Source: an uncultured Sutterella sp.
GTDB lineage: Bacteria; Pseudomonadota; Gammaproteobacteria; Burkholderiales; Burkholderiaceae_F
DNA length: 31,512 nt
NCBI GenBank assembly: GCA_934255515.1
Contig: CAKQON010000015.1
Location: 1 to 31,512, forward strand
Direction of reading: 5' to 3'
How positions within the stretch are numbered: position 1 is the first letter of the stretch; every line of letters begins with the position of its first letter. Positions 17,769 through 25,838 of this stretch are shown here, one piece after another. The notes below the pieces were generated by a model. It made no database searches, was not told where the DNA came from, and saw only the letters and a program-made list of their open reading frames with translations. The position numbers and the translations under genes were made by a program.

Positions 17769-18407
17769 ATGCCGCAAAATTCTGTTCGCGAAGGCCGCGA
17801 AGCCGCCGCGTTCGCCGCCCGCCTCATCTGCGCCGACCTCAGAACCTGGAAGGAAGCCTTCCGCGCCGCCAGGGAATTCTGCGGCGCTTCTCCCGACGAA
17901 AAGCTGGTCGCAAGCGAAATCCGCCGCTGGCAGGCCCTGTTTGCGCCCGATGCCCACGCGGAAGCGCTCCTCCGGAAGCGCCGCGCGGCGCTCTCCCTCA
18001 TGCGCCGCGTGCCCGAACTCGGGCTCAGGCTCGTCGGCGTCGTGCTCTCAGGTGCTGCCACGGAAAATTCGCTGCCCGAAACCGTCGCCCGGGGCGAAAG
18101 CGAAAAGGATGCCGCCATTACGCTCCTCAATGCCGGACTCATGGCCGAACCCTTTGAAGCGTCCTACCCGACCGCCTTCATGCGCCGGCATAAGGGAGCC
18201 TTTACGCTCCTCACCGAAATCGACGGGGAGGAGATTCTCATCCGCGTCGTTCCTTTCGGCACAACGCTTCCCGCGCCCGAGAAGCCCGACGAATGGCAGA
18301 GGGAAGCCGAAGCGCTCGGGAGTGCAGGCCCGGAGGAACTCGAAGCCCTCTGCCTCGGAAAAGAGTCCGAATGTCATCCTTCCGGAAGAAAAGGATTAGC
18401 TCATTAA
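17769..18407 (+). CDS. Conserved hypothetical protein, possibly nucleotidyltransferase-like
   Basis: A 212-residue soluble protein with no signal or membrane segment. The first 75 residues are helical and Ala/Arg-rich. The segment RRVPELGLRLVGVVLSGAATENS (about 78-100) and the later ILIRVVPFGTTLPAP (about 158-172) resemble, from memory, a family of uncharacterised beta/gammaproteobacterial proteins often encoded beside mpl, with the pattern RLVGPVLxGxAxxxS and FELLVxP. That pattern suggests a degenerate nucleotidyltransferase fold with an unusual or absent metal-binding aspartate pair. Function is unknown; adjacency to mpl hints at a cell-wall connection but this is inference. The ATG at 17769 has AAGG 6 nt upstream. 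Coding is supported by consistent GC-rich third positions. Confidence 0.7.
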   Translation: MPQNSVREGREAAAFAARLICADLRTWKEAFRAAREFCGASPDEKLVASEIRRWQALFAPDAHAEALLRKRRAALSLMRRVPELGLRLVGVVLSGAATENSLPETVARGESEKDAAITLLNAGLMAEPFEASYPTAFMRRHKGAFTLLTEIDGEEILIRVVPFGTTLPAPEKPDEWQREAEALGSAGPEELEALCLGKESECHPSGRKGLAH

Positions 18408-18543
18408 GGGCATTCCGGAGAATCGTGCAATCAATAAACTGCAAACGTATTCTGAGCTTCTGGAATTCCCGGAAATATGCCTCTTTCCAAGCCGATAGCG
18501 GCAATTTCCCGAAAGAAAGGTCCCGGGGCATATGTAAAACCCT

Positions 18544-18573
18544 TTGACAAGGTGAATGCCGTTTCCTCAGAAT
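18544..18573 (+). promoter_or_regulatory. Sigma-70-type promoter of accBC
   Basis: TTGACA (18544-18549), an 18-nt spacer, then CAGAAT (18568-18573; 4 of 6 consensus bases). An adjacent TAGAAT (18574-18579) would have a 24-nt spacer. This is the best consensus promoter I see in the window. Transcription would begin about 160 nt before accB. Confidence 0.65.
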
Positions 18574-18617
18574 TAGAATAATTTGTCCGCTGATGAGCAT
18601 TCATTAGAGCGTTTTGA

Positions 18618-18645
18618 GGCCGCGGACGCGGCCTTTTCCTCTTTT
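18618..18645 (+). terminator. Terminator-like hairpin in the accB leader
   Basis: GGCCGC-GGAC-GCGGCC (18618-18633), a perfect 6-bp G/C stem with a 4-nt loop, then TTTTCCTCTTTT. It lies downstream of the promoter and 98 nt upstream of the accB start, so it is placed to act as an attenuator of the operon. It might alternatively terminate readthrough from the upstream gene. Confidence 0.6.
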
Positions 18646-18742
18646 GCGGGCCCGGAATCCGGAAGGTGCGGAGCGCTTCAACGCTCGCCATCCCCGGCCG
18701 CCCCTCAAGGCTCGTCCTCTGCAACCAACCGTCATCAAGAAT

Positions 18743-19207
18743 ATGGATCTGCGTAAACTCAAGACACTCATTGACCTCGTGAGCGAAAGCGGCGTGGCCG
18801 AACTGGAAATCACGGAAGGCGAGGATCGCGTGCGCATCGTCAATCGTACGAGCACCCCTGCGCAGCCCGTGCAGAGCACGATTGCCATTGCTCCCCAGCC
18901 CCAGGCTGCCGCCCCGGCCGCCGCTGCCCCCGCCGCCCAGCCCGCGCCTGCCGCAGCTCCGGCACCCTCGGCCGCGCTCTCCATCACGAGCCCGATGGTC
19001 GGCACCTTCTACCGTGCGCCCTCGCCCGGCGCCGCTCCCTTCATCGAAGTGGGCGACCATGTGAAGAAGGGTCAGGTGATCGGCATCATCGAAGCCATGA
19101 AGCTTTTGAATGAGGTTGAAGCCGATCAGGACGGCGTCGTCAAGGCCTTCGCCGCCGAGAACGGTCAGCCCGTCGAATTCGGTCAGCCCCTCGTGATTCT
19201 GGAATAA
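18743..19207 (+). CDS. accB: Biotin carboxyl carrier protein of acetyl-CoA carboxylase
   Basis: Carries carboxybiotin between AccC and the AccAD transferase in the first step of fatty-acid synthesis. The 154-residue product matches E. coli AccB (156). It has an N-terminal AccC-binding helical segment (MDLRKLKTLIDLVSESG), a flexible Ala/Pro linker (about 40-78), and the biotinyl domain with Lys120 in EAMKLLNEVEAD as the biotinylation site and the thumb-like insertion in RAPSPGAAPF. The start at 18743 is the family start; the Shine-Dalgarno is weak (CAAGA). It is 21 nt upstream of accC and in one operon with it. Confidence 0.97.
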   Translation: MDLRKLKTLIDLVSESGVAELEITEGEDRVRIVNRTSTPAQPVQSTIAIAPQPQAAAPAAAAPAAQPAPAAAPAPSAALSITSPMVGTFYRAPSPGAAPFIEVGDHVKKGQVIGIIEAMKLLNEVEADQDGVVKAFAAENGQPVEFGQPLVILE

Positions 19208-19228
19208 GGACGACGGGGAAAGACCCAC

Positions 19229-20590
19229 ATGTTCGGAAAAGTTCTCATCGCCAACCGCGGCGAAATCGCCCTGCGCATCCAGCGCGCCTGCCGCGAAATG
19301 GGCATCAAAACGGTTGCCGTGCACTCCACTGCAGACGCCGACGCCAAGTACGTGCGTCTCGCCGACGAGAGCGTCTGCATCGGACCGGCCTCTTCTTCGC
19401 TCTCCTACCTCAACATCCCGGCCATCATTTCGGCGGCCGAGGTCACCGACGCCGAAGCGATTCACCCCGGCTACGGGTTCCTTTCGGAAAACGCCGACTT
19501 TGCCGAGCAGGTTGAGCGCTCAGGCTTTGCCTTCATCGGTCCGCGCGCAGAAACCATCCGCCTCATGGGCGACAAGGTGAGCGCCAAGCAGGCCATGAGG
19601 GAAGCGGGCGTCCCCTGCGTTCCAGGCTCCGACGGCGCGCTCCCCGATGATCCCGAGGAGATCGTCAAGATCGCCCGCAGGATCGGCTACCCGATCATCA
19701 TCAAGGCTTCGGGCGGCGGCGGCGGCCGCGGCATGCGCGTCGTGCGCACGGAGGCCGCGCTCCTCACGTCCGTCAGCATGACGCGCGAGGAAGCCCGCGT
19801 GGCTTTCGGGAACCCCACCGTCTACATGGAAAAGTTCCTCGAAACCCCGCGCCACATTGAGATTCAGGTTCTCTCGGACAACTTCCAGAATGCGGTTTAC
19901 CTTGGCGAGCGCGACTGCTCGATGCAGCGCCGCAACCAGAAGGTGCTCGAGGAGGCTCCGGCCTGCGGCATTCCCCGCCGCGCGATCGAAAAGCTCGGCA
20001 GCCGCTGCATTGAAGCCTGCCGCCGCATCGGCTACCGCGGTGCCGGCACGTTCGAGTTCCTCTACGAAAACGGCGAGTTCTACTTTATTGAGATGAATAC
20101 GCGCGTGCAGGTCGAGCACCCCGTGTCGGAACTCATCTCGGGCGTCGACATCGTCTGCGAGCAGATCCGCATTGCTGCGGGCGAGCGCCTGCGCTTCAAG
20201 CAGCGCGACCTCGAGTTCCGCGGTCACGCGATCGAATGCCGCATCAACGCCGAGGATCCCTTCACCTTCACGCCCTGCCCGGGAAAGATCACAGCCTGGC
20301 ACCTTCCGGGCGGCCCCGGCATCCGCATCGACACCCATGTCTTTGCGGGCTACACGGTTCCTCCCTATTACGACAGCATGATTGGCAAGCTCATCGCCTA
20401 CGGCGATACCCGCGAGCAGGCCATTGCCCGCATGCGGATCGCGCTCTCGGAATTCGCCTGCGAGGGTATTAAGACGAACGTGAAGCTTCATCGCCTGCTT
20501 CTTGCCGACGAACGCTTCGCGAGCGGCGGCCCAAGCATTCACTACCTTGAGGAAAAGCTGAGAAAGCGCAAGGACGGCGGCGTCGCCTGA
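19229..20590 (+). CDS. accC: Biotin carboxylase of acetyl-CoA carboxylase
   Basis: ATP-dependent carboxylation of the biotin on AccB. The 453-residue product has the E. coli length and near-identical residue numbering: Lys159 and the glycine loop SGGGGGRGM (161-169) bind ATP. Glu288, Asn290, Arg292, Val295 and Glu296 lie in [16 protein letters not shown], and Arg338 in [11 protein letters not shown] stabilises the biotin enolate. The N-terminal biotin-carboxylase domain (1-110), ATP-grasp domain and C-terminal domain (about 336-442) are in order. GGGGAAAG 8-9 nt upstream gives the ribosome site. A terminator follows the stop by 27 nt. Confidence 0.98.
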   Translation: MFGKVLIANRGEIALRIQRACREMGIKTVAVHSTADADAKYVRLADESVCIGPASSSLSYLNIPAIISAAEVTDAEAIHPGYGFLSENADFAEQVERSGFAFIGPRAETIRLMGDKVSAKQAMREAGVPCVPGSDGALPDDPEEIVKIARRIGYPIIIKASGGGGGRGMRVVRTEAALLTSVSMTREEARVAFGNPTVYMEKFLETPRHIEIQVLSDNFQNAVYLGERDCSMQRRNQKVLEEAPACGIPRRAIEKLGSRCIEACRRIGYRGAGTFEFLYENGEFYFIEMNTRVQVEHPVSELISGVDIVCEQIRIAAGERLRFKQRDLEFRGHAIECRINAEDPFTFTPCPGKITAWHLPGGPGIRIDTHVFAGYTVPPYYDSMIGKLIAYGDTREQAIARMRIALSEFACEGIKTNVKLHRLLLADERFASGGPSIHYLEEKLRKRKDGGVA

Positions 20591-20616
20591 TTGAAAGCAC
20601 TTTCATGAGCTTCATC

Positions 20617-20647
20617 AAAGCCGGCAGAGATCTCCTGCCGGCTTTTT
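20617..20647 (+). terminator. Rho-independent terminator of accBC
   Basis: AAAGCCGGCAG and CTGCCGGCTTT arms with an 8-nt centre containing the palindrome GATC, then TTTTTCTTTT. Strong and directly downstream of accC. Confidence 0.9.
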
Positions 20648-20769
20648 CTTTTCGCGAATCGACATGATCAGGCAAGCGCCAGGGAGTTTCCGTCAATCAG
20701 GAAGCGGACGGCGCTTCTAGACTTTTTCCATCACATCAGAACGCTTCTTCAGTCCGGAGGATTTAAGTC

Positions 20770-21297
20770 ATGATCACCCGTCGCATCCTCTGCTCCATCG
20801 CTCTTGCGGGTCTTTTCCCGGCTTCCGTCATTCACTCTGCCGAAGCGAAGCCCCGCATTGCCGTTGTCTACGTGTCCCGTACCGGGCACACCCGGAGCGT
20901 TGCTGAAGCCGTCCGCAGCATGACGGGTGCATACATCTTTCACAGTGAAACGGTTGAGCCCTACCCGGATGAATACCGTGCGACGACCGAAGTTGTGAAG
21001 GAAGAAATTGAAAAGAACGTGAAGCGTCCAATCAAGCCTCTCGGCATCAATCTCGATCAATACGACGTCTTGATCCTCGGAACTCCCACCTGGTGGCTCC
21101 GCCCGGCGCAGCCCCTCAAGACCTGGATGGAGGCCGTTGATCTCACGAAGCTGTTCGTCCTCACGAGGAGCACCCATGGCGGCGGACTGATGGAAGTGCG
21201 CTCGGAATTCGAGTCGCTCCTTCCCGGCGTGAAGCTCGGCACGCACTTCCTCTCCAACGGCGGCGTGAGTCAGAGCGATCCGGACGTGCGCGACTGA
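20770..21297 (+). CDS. Exported flavodoxin-like protein
   Basis: A 175-residue protein made of an export signal and a flavodoxin fold. The signal (1-26) has Arg4-Arg5 in TRRILC, a hydrophobic core to residue 21, and an AEA cleavage site after Ala26. The mature part begins PRIAVVYVSRTGHTRSVAEAV, with the FMN phosphate loop SRTGHT (36-41), and later DVLILGTPTWWLRPAQP, with the tryptophans that stack on the flavin. The twin arginine followed by a hydrophobic residue fits Tat export, as expected for a protein folded round FMN; Sec export is possible. Its partner is unknown. GGAGGA 9 nt upstream supports the start. It stands alone between two terminators and interrupts the accBC-prmA neighbourhood. 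Confidence 0.85.
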   Translation: MITRRILCSIALAGLFPASVIHSAEAKPRIAVVYVSRTGHTRSVAEAVRSMTGAYIFHSETVEPYPDEYRATTEVVKEEIEKNVKRPIKPLGINLDQYDVLILGTPTWWLRPAQPLKTWMEAVDLTKLFVLTRSTHGGGLMEVRSEFESLLPGVKLGTHFLSNGGVSQSDPDVRD

Positions 21298-21319
21298 CTC
21301 AGGGAAAACAAGCTCCTTT

Positions 21320-21345
21320 AAGGATCCCTGAGTCTTCGGATCCTT
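21320..21345 (+). terminator. Hairpin after the flavodoxin gene
   Basis: Perfect arms AAGGATCC (21320-21327) and GGATCCTT (21338-21345) with a 10-nt loop, starting 23 nt after the stop, followed by CCTTCATTT. The T content is poor, so it may be a transcript-end hairpin that works with the stronger one at 21366-21406. Confidence 0.5.
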
Positions 21346-21365
21346 CCTTCATTTAGAATCCTGCG

Positions 21366-21406
21366 GAAGCGGAAGCCGACTTAACGGCTCCGCTTCTCTT
21401 TTTTTT
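21366..21406 (+). terminator. Rho-independent terminator between flavodoxin gene and prmA
   Basis: GAAGCGG-A-AGCCG-ACTTAA-CGGCT-CCGCTTC is a 12-bp stem with one bulged A, then TCTTTTTTTT. It lies 47 nt before the prmA start. A TAGAAT (21354-21359) upstream of it could be a -10 box; in that case this would be a leader terminator for prmA, but the simplest reading is the end of the flavodoxin transcript. Confidence 0.85.
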
Positions 21407-21453
21407 CGTTTCTTATAGCCGGCACCAACAACCGGCCTACCGGAAGATCCGTC

Positions 21454-22365
21454 ATGCGTGAATACCGAATCCTCGCCGACCAACGATCCGCTGAGGAAAT
21501 TTCTGATCTGCTTCTTGATGCCGGCGCGCTCTCCGCCGCCCTCGAGGACGCCGATGCCGACAGCACCGACGAGCAGCCGCTTTACGGCGAGCCGGGTCTC
21601 GAGCCCCAGACGCAGGCCTGGCCGCGCTCGATCATCTCCGTTCTTACCGCCGACGGCTTCGACTTCCAGGGCGCGCTTGACGCTGCGGTCGCGCAGACCG
21701 GATGCGAAGCGCCGAAGCTTCTTGAAACGAGCGACGTCGAGGACCAGGACTGGGTGCGCATCACTCAGGCGCAGTTCCAACCCTCCCACGTGTCGCCCCG
21801 GCTCTGGATCGTTCCTTCCTGGAGCGAGCCTCCCGCGACCGATGCCGTCATCATCCGTCTTGACCCGGGCGTCGCCTTCGGCACGGGTTCTCACCCGACG
21901 ACCCGCCTCTGCCTCAACTGGCTCGACGAAAACCTGAAGCCCGCCGACAACGTCCTCGACTACGGCTGCGGCACGGGCATTCTTGCGATCGGCGCGAAGA
22001 AGCTGGGCGCGGGCCGCGTGACCGGCACCGACATCGACCCGCAGGCCATTGAGGCCGCCCGCGACAATGCGGGAAGGAACGGCTGCGAAGCGGACTTCCA
22101 TCTCCCTGAATCCATGCCGGAAGGCGAATTCAGCGTCGTCGTCGCCAACATTCTCGCCAATCCCCTGAAGCTCCTCGCGCCCGCGCTCCTCGGCCGCGTT
22201 GCGCCGGGCGGAAGCCTCGTCCTCTCGGGCATTCTTGCCCGTCAGGCCGACGAAGTCATCGCCGCCTACCGCGCCGCCGATCCCGGACTTCCGCTCAAGC
22301 TCTGGCGCGAGGAAAACGGCTGGGTGTGCCTCGCGGGCACCCGCAACACTCAGGCGGAGGCATAA
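21454..22365 (+). CDS. prmA: Ribosomal protein L11 methyltransferase
   Basis: Trimethylates lysines and the N-terminus of ribosomal protein L11 with S-adenosylmethionine. The 303-residue product has the N-terminal L11-recognition domain (1-60), a linker, and a class I methyltransferase domain. The latter has DPGVAFGTGSHPTTRLCL (137-154), motif I VLDYGCGTGILAIGA (167-181), GTDIDPQAIEAARDNA, and the family-specific VVANILANPLKLLAP. All are diagnostic of PrmA. It heads a likely three-gene operon: the next gene starts 5 nt after its stop. Confidence 0.97.
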   Translation: MREYRILADQRSAEEISDLLLDAGALSAALEDADADSTDEQPLYGEPGLEPQTQAWPRSIISVLTADGFDFQGALDAAVAQTGCEAPKLLETSDVEDQDWVRITQAQFQPSHVSPRLWIVPSWSEPPATDAVIIRLDPGVAFGTGSHPTTRLCLNWLDENLKPADNVLDYGCGTGILAIGAKKLGAGRVTGTDIDPQAIEAARDNAGRNGCEADFHLPESMPEGEFSVVVANILANPLKLLAPALLGRVAPGGSLVLSGILARQADEVIAAYRAADPGLPLKLWREENGWVCLAGTRNTQAEA

Positions 22366-22370
22366 GCATC

Positions 22371-23135
22371 ATGGCCGAGGTCATCAAGTGTCCCGCCTGC
22401 GGCGCGCTCTGGCGCGTGAAGGATGCCGCTCCCGAATACCGGTGCGGCGCGTGCGGGCGGATCTTTGCCGCTGAGACCGCTGAGAGCGTCGTCGTTCCCG
22501 ACAAGAAGCTCGACGAAGCCATGCTGGAAAAAGCGAAGCGCACCGTTCTCCCTGAAGACAACGTGCCGGATGCGCCGCTCCTCACCGACGATACGCCGCC
22601 CGCGACGGATCCTCGCGCAGCCGTCTACGTGCCGAAGCGCTCGCCCGTTCGCTCGTTCCTCCTCGCGGTCCTGGTGCTGATTCTTCTTGCCGTTGCGTGC
22701 GCAAGCGCCTTTCTCATGATGCACGGCTTCGTGCTCGCGCAGGCACCGTTCCTGAGGCCCGTCTACGAAAACGTCTGCACGAAGCTGCCCTGCCCGGGCT
22801 TCGTCTGGGCGGACGTGAAGGCATTCCGCGCAGAAGCTTCGCTTGAGGCGGACGCTCAGGCCGGTCTCCTCAGGCCCACCGCGCGCGTGACCCTCACGAA
22901 CGCCTCCGCACTTCCGCAGCAGCTTCCGGTCCTTGAGATCAAGCTTCTCGATCCGGCGGGCGACGCGCTCGCTTCCCGCGTGCTCGAACCCGCTGAATAC
23001 GGCTTCCCGCAGAAGCCTGCGGTGCTCCCGGCAGGCGAATCCGTCAGCACCGCCATCGCCTTTAAGGAAGCGCTCCCCCACGAAGCGGCCGGCATCACGG
23101 TTCGTCCGATTTCTGCGGATTCTCTGGGCCTATGA
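22371..23135 (+). CDS. Zinc-ribbon and DUF3426 membrane protein
   Basis: A 254-residue protein typical of the gene between prmA and a PfkB kinase in Burkholderiales. The N-terminus is a small zinc ribbon (MJ0042 type) with Cys7-Pro-Ala-Cys10 and Cys25-Gly-Ala-Cys28. A charged linker follows, then one membrane helix (about 95-120, SFLLAVLVLILLAVACAS), then a periplasmic DUF3426 beta domain (about 140-254, with LLRPTARVTLTNASA and FPQKPAVLPAGES). The function is unknown; the cytoplasmic zinc finger linked to an outside domain suggests a sensor or scaffold, which is inference. The ATG at 22371 follows GGAGG by about 9 nt. Its stop overlaps the next start by 4 nt. Confidence 0.88.
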   Translation: MAEVIKCPACGALWRVKDAAPEYRCGACGRIFAAETAESVVVPDKKLDEAMLEKAKRTVLPEDNVPDAPLLTDDTPPATDPRAAVYVPKRSPVRSFLLAVLVLILLAVACASAFLMMHGFVLAQAPFLRPVYENVCTKLPCPGFVWADVKAFRAEASLEADAQAGLLRPTARVTLTNASALPQQLPVLEIKLLDPAGDALASRVLEPAEYGFPQKPAVLPAGESVSTAIAFKEALPHEAAGITVRPISADSLGL

Positions 23136-24079
23136 GCGTTCTTATCACCGGGTCCGTGGCTTACGACACGATCTTCGCCCATGAGGGCGAATTCGCGCGT
23201 CAGCTCACGGGCAACCTGAGGGACCTCAACACCACGTTCCTCGCGAGCAGCATGCGGCGCGATTTCGGCGGCTGCGCCGCCAACATCGCTTTCGCCCTGA
23301 AGCGCCTCGGCGGAGATCCGGTGATCTGGGGCGCGCTCGGCATGGACGGAGAAGATTATCTCGAGCGCTTCCGGTCTTTCGGGATTTCAACGGAAGGGCT
23401 CAAATGCTTCCCCGACGTCTATACGGCTCAGTGCGTCATTTTTACGGACAGCCTCGGCTCTCAGCTGGCGGTCTTTCATCCGGGAGCCATGAACCGCTCC
23501 CGGGAAGTCCCCTGGCCCCGGCGCGAAGGGAGTGACCTTCGCCCGAAGCTCGCCATTCTGTCTCCCGGCGGAAAGACGACAACGCTCAACGCCGCGAACG
23601 AATGTGTTCTTCGCGGGATCCCCTACCTTTTCGATGTGGGTCAGGAACTGAGTCTTTTTTCTGCTGAAGAACTCGAGAGCCTTCTCTCCCGCTCCTTCGG
23701 AATCGCCTATTCCGTCTTTGAGGCGGAAGGGTTTGAAGCGAAGACCGGTCTCACTTCCGAAGCCATCTGCCGGACGGGAAAGCTTGTCCTTCGCACGCAT
23801 GGAAGCCGCGGAGCGAGCCTCTTCCTCCCGGAAGCGGGAGCCCCCGTGCCCATTGAGCCCCTCCCTGTTGCTGCGCAGAATCCCGTCGGCGCGGGCGACG
23901 CCATGCGGGGAGGCTTCCTTTACGGGCTCGGCCGCGGTCTTGATCCGGTCGTGAGCGCCCGCATCGGCGCTATTGTCGCCGCACGGAAGGTCGCGTCGAC
24001 GAGCGCGCAGGACTATCCGCTGACGCTTGACGGCGTGCGCAAAGACTATGAAGAGATGTGGGGCGCTCCGGGATTCTGA
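23132..24079 (+). CDS. PfkB-family carbohydrate or nucleoside kinase
   Basis: ATP-dependent kinase of the ribokinase/adenosine kinase superfamily. The 315-residue product has the first PfkB-type motif in DFGGCAANIAFALKRLGGD (44-62) and the anion-hole/catalytic motif NPVGAGDAMRGGF (250-262) with catalytic Asp256. The glycine motif with Cys-Ala-Ala-Asn resembles adenosine kinase-like PfkB proteins in Burkholderiales, encoded at this same place. Adenosine or a related ribonucleoside is the likeliest substrate, but the sequence does not prove it. ATGA overlap with the DUF3426 gene shows coupling, and it is the last gene of the prmA operon. No terminator follows; the neighbouring pseudogene starts 28 nt after the stop. 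Confidence 0.88.
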   Translation: MSVLITGSVAYDTIFAHEGEFARQLTGNLRDLNTTFLASSMRRDFGGCAANIAFALKRLGGDPVIWGALGMDGEDYLERFRSFGISTEGLKCFPDVYTAQCVIFTDSLGSQLAVFHPGAMNRSREVPWPRREGSDLRPKLAILSPGGKTTTLNAANECVLRGIPYLFDVGQELSLFSAEELESLLSRSFGIAYSVFEAEGFEAKTGLTSEAICRTGKLVLRTHGSRGASLFLPEAGAPVPIEPLPVAAQNPVGAGDAMRGGFLYGLGRGLDPVVSARIGAIVAARKVASTSAQDYPLTLDGVRKDYEEMWGAPGF

Positions 24080-24106
24080 CAGCGTCTTCTGGTGCCGACT
24101 GTTTGT

Positions 24107-25278
24107 TCAGGCTGGCAGGACTTTCCTCCCGATCGATTCCGCGACTTCTCTATTTGGACATCCCAGCTCCACCACTTTGCCTTCCGCTCTTTTGATGGTG
24201 AGGCAGTCCGCTTGAAGGAGCAGGGACTTGGAATTGACGTACCGGCCATCAGCCGGGAGCGCGAGCTCAGAGAAATCTGCGTAAAAAGGCCCCGGAGAAG
24301 CTTCCGGCGCATCAAGCAATCCCGATGAGCATGCGTGCTTCAGGCATGCCGGTCCTTTTTCGCTCTCACTCCAGTAATTGACGAAGCCGAGCTCAGGCGC
24401 ATTCAGGAACCTGAGGGCAGACCCGGGATGAAAGACCTGCGTCCTCGCATACCGATCAAAGCAGAACCCGCCGTACATTTCTGCCATTTTGTCGATCAGC
24501 GCATTGGTTCCGGAAACCCCAAGCGTCTCGGCTGCAGCGCGGAGATGAGGCGCGAAGTACTGCACGAGCTCTTCTTCCGTAAAGCCCATCAAAGTGCCGA
24601 AATAGGGATCGAGCGATATGTCAGTCAGATTGTTGAGCGTGGGAAAACGGACGCCTGATGAAACCGCGTCATTCCGGTCATGAGGAGAAAGCGCAAGGCG
24701 CCTTCTCCTTCCTTCAGACGGGCATAAAACTCACAGAGGATGTCCTTAGCCGTTGAAAACGCCTCGTCATTACCCAGAAGCGCCGTGAGCGGCGCATCGT
24801 ATTCATCGATGATCAGCACGACCGAGTTGAGCGGGAGCTCAGCGAGCCAAATGCGGAACTGGTCGAAAAACGAGATTCGGGACGTCGCGTCATACGTAAA
24901 GCCAACGCTGCCGAAAGCGGAGAGCAGGGGCGAAATTAGCGCCGACCTGAAGCTCGCCTCATCGCGGAACTGCGGCATACCGGAGAAATCCAGACCCACG
25001 ACCGGATACGTCCGATCCTTCCAGGTGTTCGCAATGCTTAAGCCATCGAAATCACTGAGCTAATTTGCAAACAAAGAGCGGAATGTGCTCAAGAGCAGCG
25101 TTTTTCCAAATCGTCCGGGGCGCGCGAGCAGTATTATCTGCGCCGGCCATGCGGCAAATTCCGTCACGAACGCTGTCTTGTCAACATAAACCTTCCGATC
25201 TGCGCGAAGTGCTTCAAAGGCTGAAATGCCTATGGAAAGTCCATGCAATTGCCGCACAATATCCGCTGTACCCGTCAC
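24107..25278 (-). pseudogene. Degraded AAA-ATPase-like / PD-(D/E)XK family gene
   Basis: Remnant of an AAA-ATPase_like (PF09820) gene, a family of unknown role frequent and multicopy in gut anaerobes, normally with a C-terminal PD-(D/E)XK nuclease (PF08011). Three pieces are read in order. From 25278 (GTG): GISAFEALRADRKVYVDKT and Walker A ARPGRFGKTLLL. Then an in-frame TAG at 25060-25062, after which the same frame resumes with NTWKDRTYPVVGLDFSG and Walker B VVLIIDEYDAP. Near 24640-24644 one base is missing, shifting to a frame with LDPYFGTLMGFTEEELVQYF. The sequence stops at 24107 after LGCPNREVAES, so the nuclease domain is gone. GC is lower than in the flanks. No usable ribosome site was seen. 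Confidence 0.85.
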
Positions 25279-25333
25279 TGATCATGTTTTTTTAAAGAAG
25301 ATCAGACATCCGGACGCACGAAGTCCGTTCTCA

Positions 25334-25838
25334 TCAGGGCTTCCAGTGCTCGCCGTCCTTCAGGCCCATCCAGACCCGATACCTTTGCGCTTCCTCGCCG
25401 TCGGGATCGTCTCTGAAGACCGCCTTCATGAGCTCGAAGCTATTCGGTCCGCCGCAATCTTCCGGAGGCGCCGTGCCGCTTGAACCTATGCGAACAATGC
25501 CGGAGGCGGGTTCAGCGCTCTCTTTCAGGCAGGGGAGTTCAATCTGCCAGTCGTCGCCAAAGTCATAGATCCAGTAGAACTGTTTCGTATGGGAAAAAAC
25601 CTGCTGAATCTGCACCAGTTCTTCATCGATGGGCGGACCATCCCAATAATCATCATGGGCGCACCCGATCACCACGGCATTATCGTACTCAAGGCTGCTG
25701 CGGAATTCGTGCAGATGGTAGTCGAGCCAGCCGAAGGATCGGACCAGCTTGCGATGGAACTCTGCGAACGGCGCAGCGAAATCTGCGCCAGACGAGAGGC
25801 TTCGAGATTTCAAGAAGTTGCGCTCTGCTAATGTACAT
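25334..25838 (-). pseudogene. Frameshifted pRiA4b ORF-3-like protein gene
   Basis: Member of the plasmid pRiA4b ORF-3 family (PF07929), passengers of IS1096-type elements, with unknown function. The body reads FHRKLVRSFGWLDYHLHEF, WIYDFGDDWQIELPCL and APPEDCGGPNSFE, ending WMGLKDGEHWKP, all typical. The expected N-terminus (family pattern LLxIxPxVWRR) is found one frame away, as QLLEISKPLVWRRF (start ATG at 25838), and the two join around 25770-25780 by a frame change with loss of about four codons. An uninterrupted frame from 25852 (GTG) exists, but its first 25 residues are not family-like. The gene ends 55 nt before the broken AAA gene, and its start lies 29 nt from the end of yggT. Confidence 0.75.

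Larger units (their letters stand above)
18408..18742. other. 335-nt intergenic region and accB leader
   Basis: No gene is supported. From about 18390 to 18610 the sequence is distinctly AT-richer than the flanks. It holds a near-consensus promoter (18544-18573), a second TAGAAT at 18574-18579, a terminator-like hairpin (18618-18637), and an inverted pair ATATGCC/GGCATAT around 18476-18536. Reading frames opening at 18614 (TTG) run into accB but the 43 added residues are Arg/Pro-rich and not conserved. Confidence 0.6.

Noticed and set aside
18431..19465. 344-codon minus-strand frame over accB and the start of accC
   Set aside because: It covers the promoter and two clear plus-strand genes; low-complexity Gly/Arg-rich translation is typical of a shadow.
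25300..25330. Terminator between the two pseudogenes (CGGAC/GTCCG)
   Set aside because: A 5-bp stem without a T tract right after it is too weak to call.
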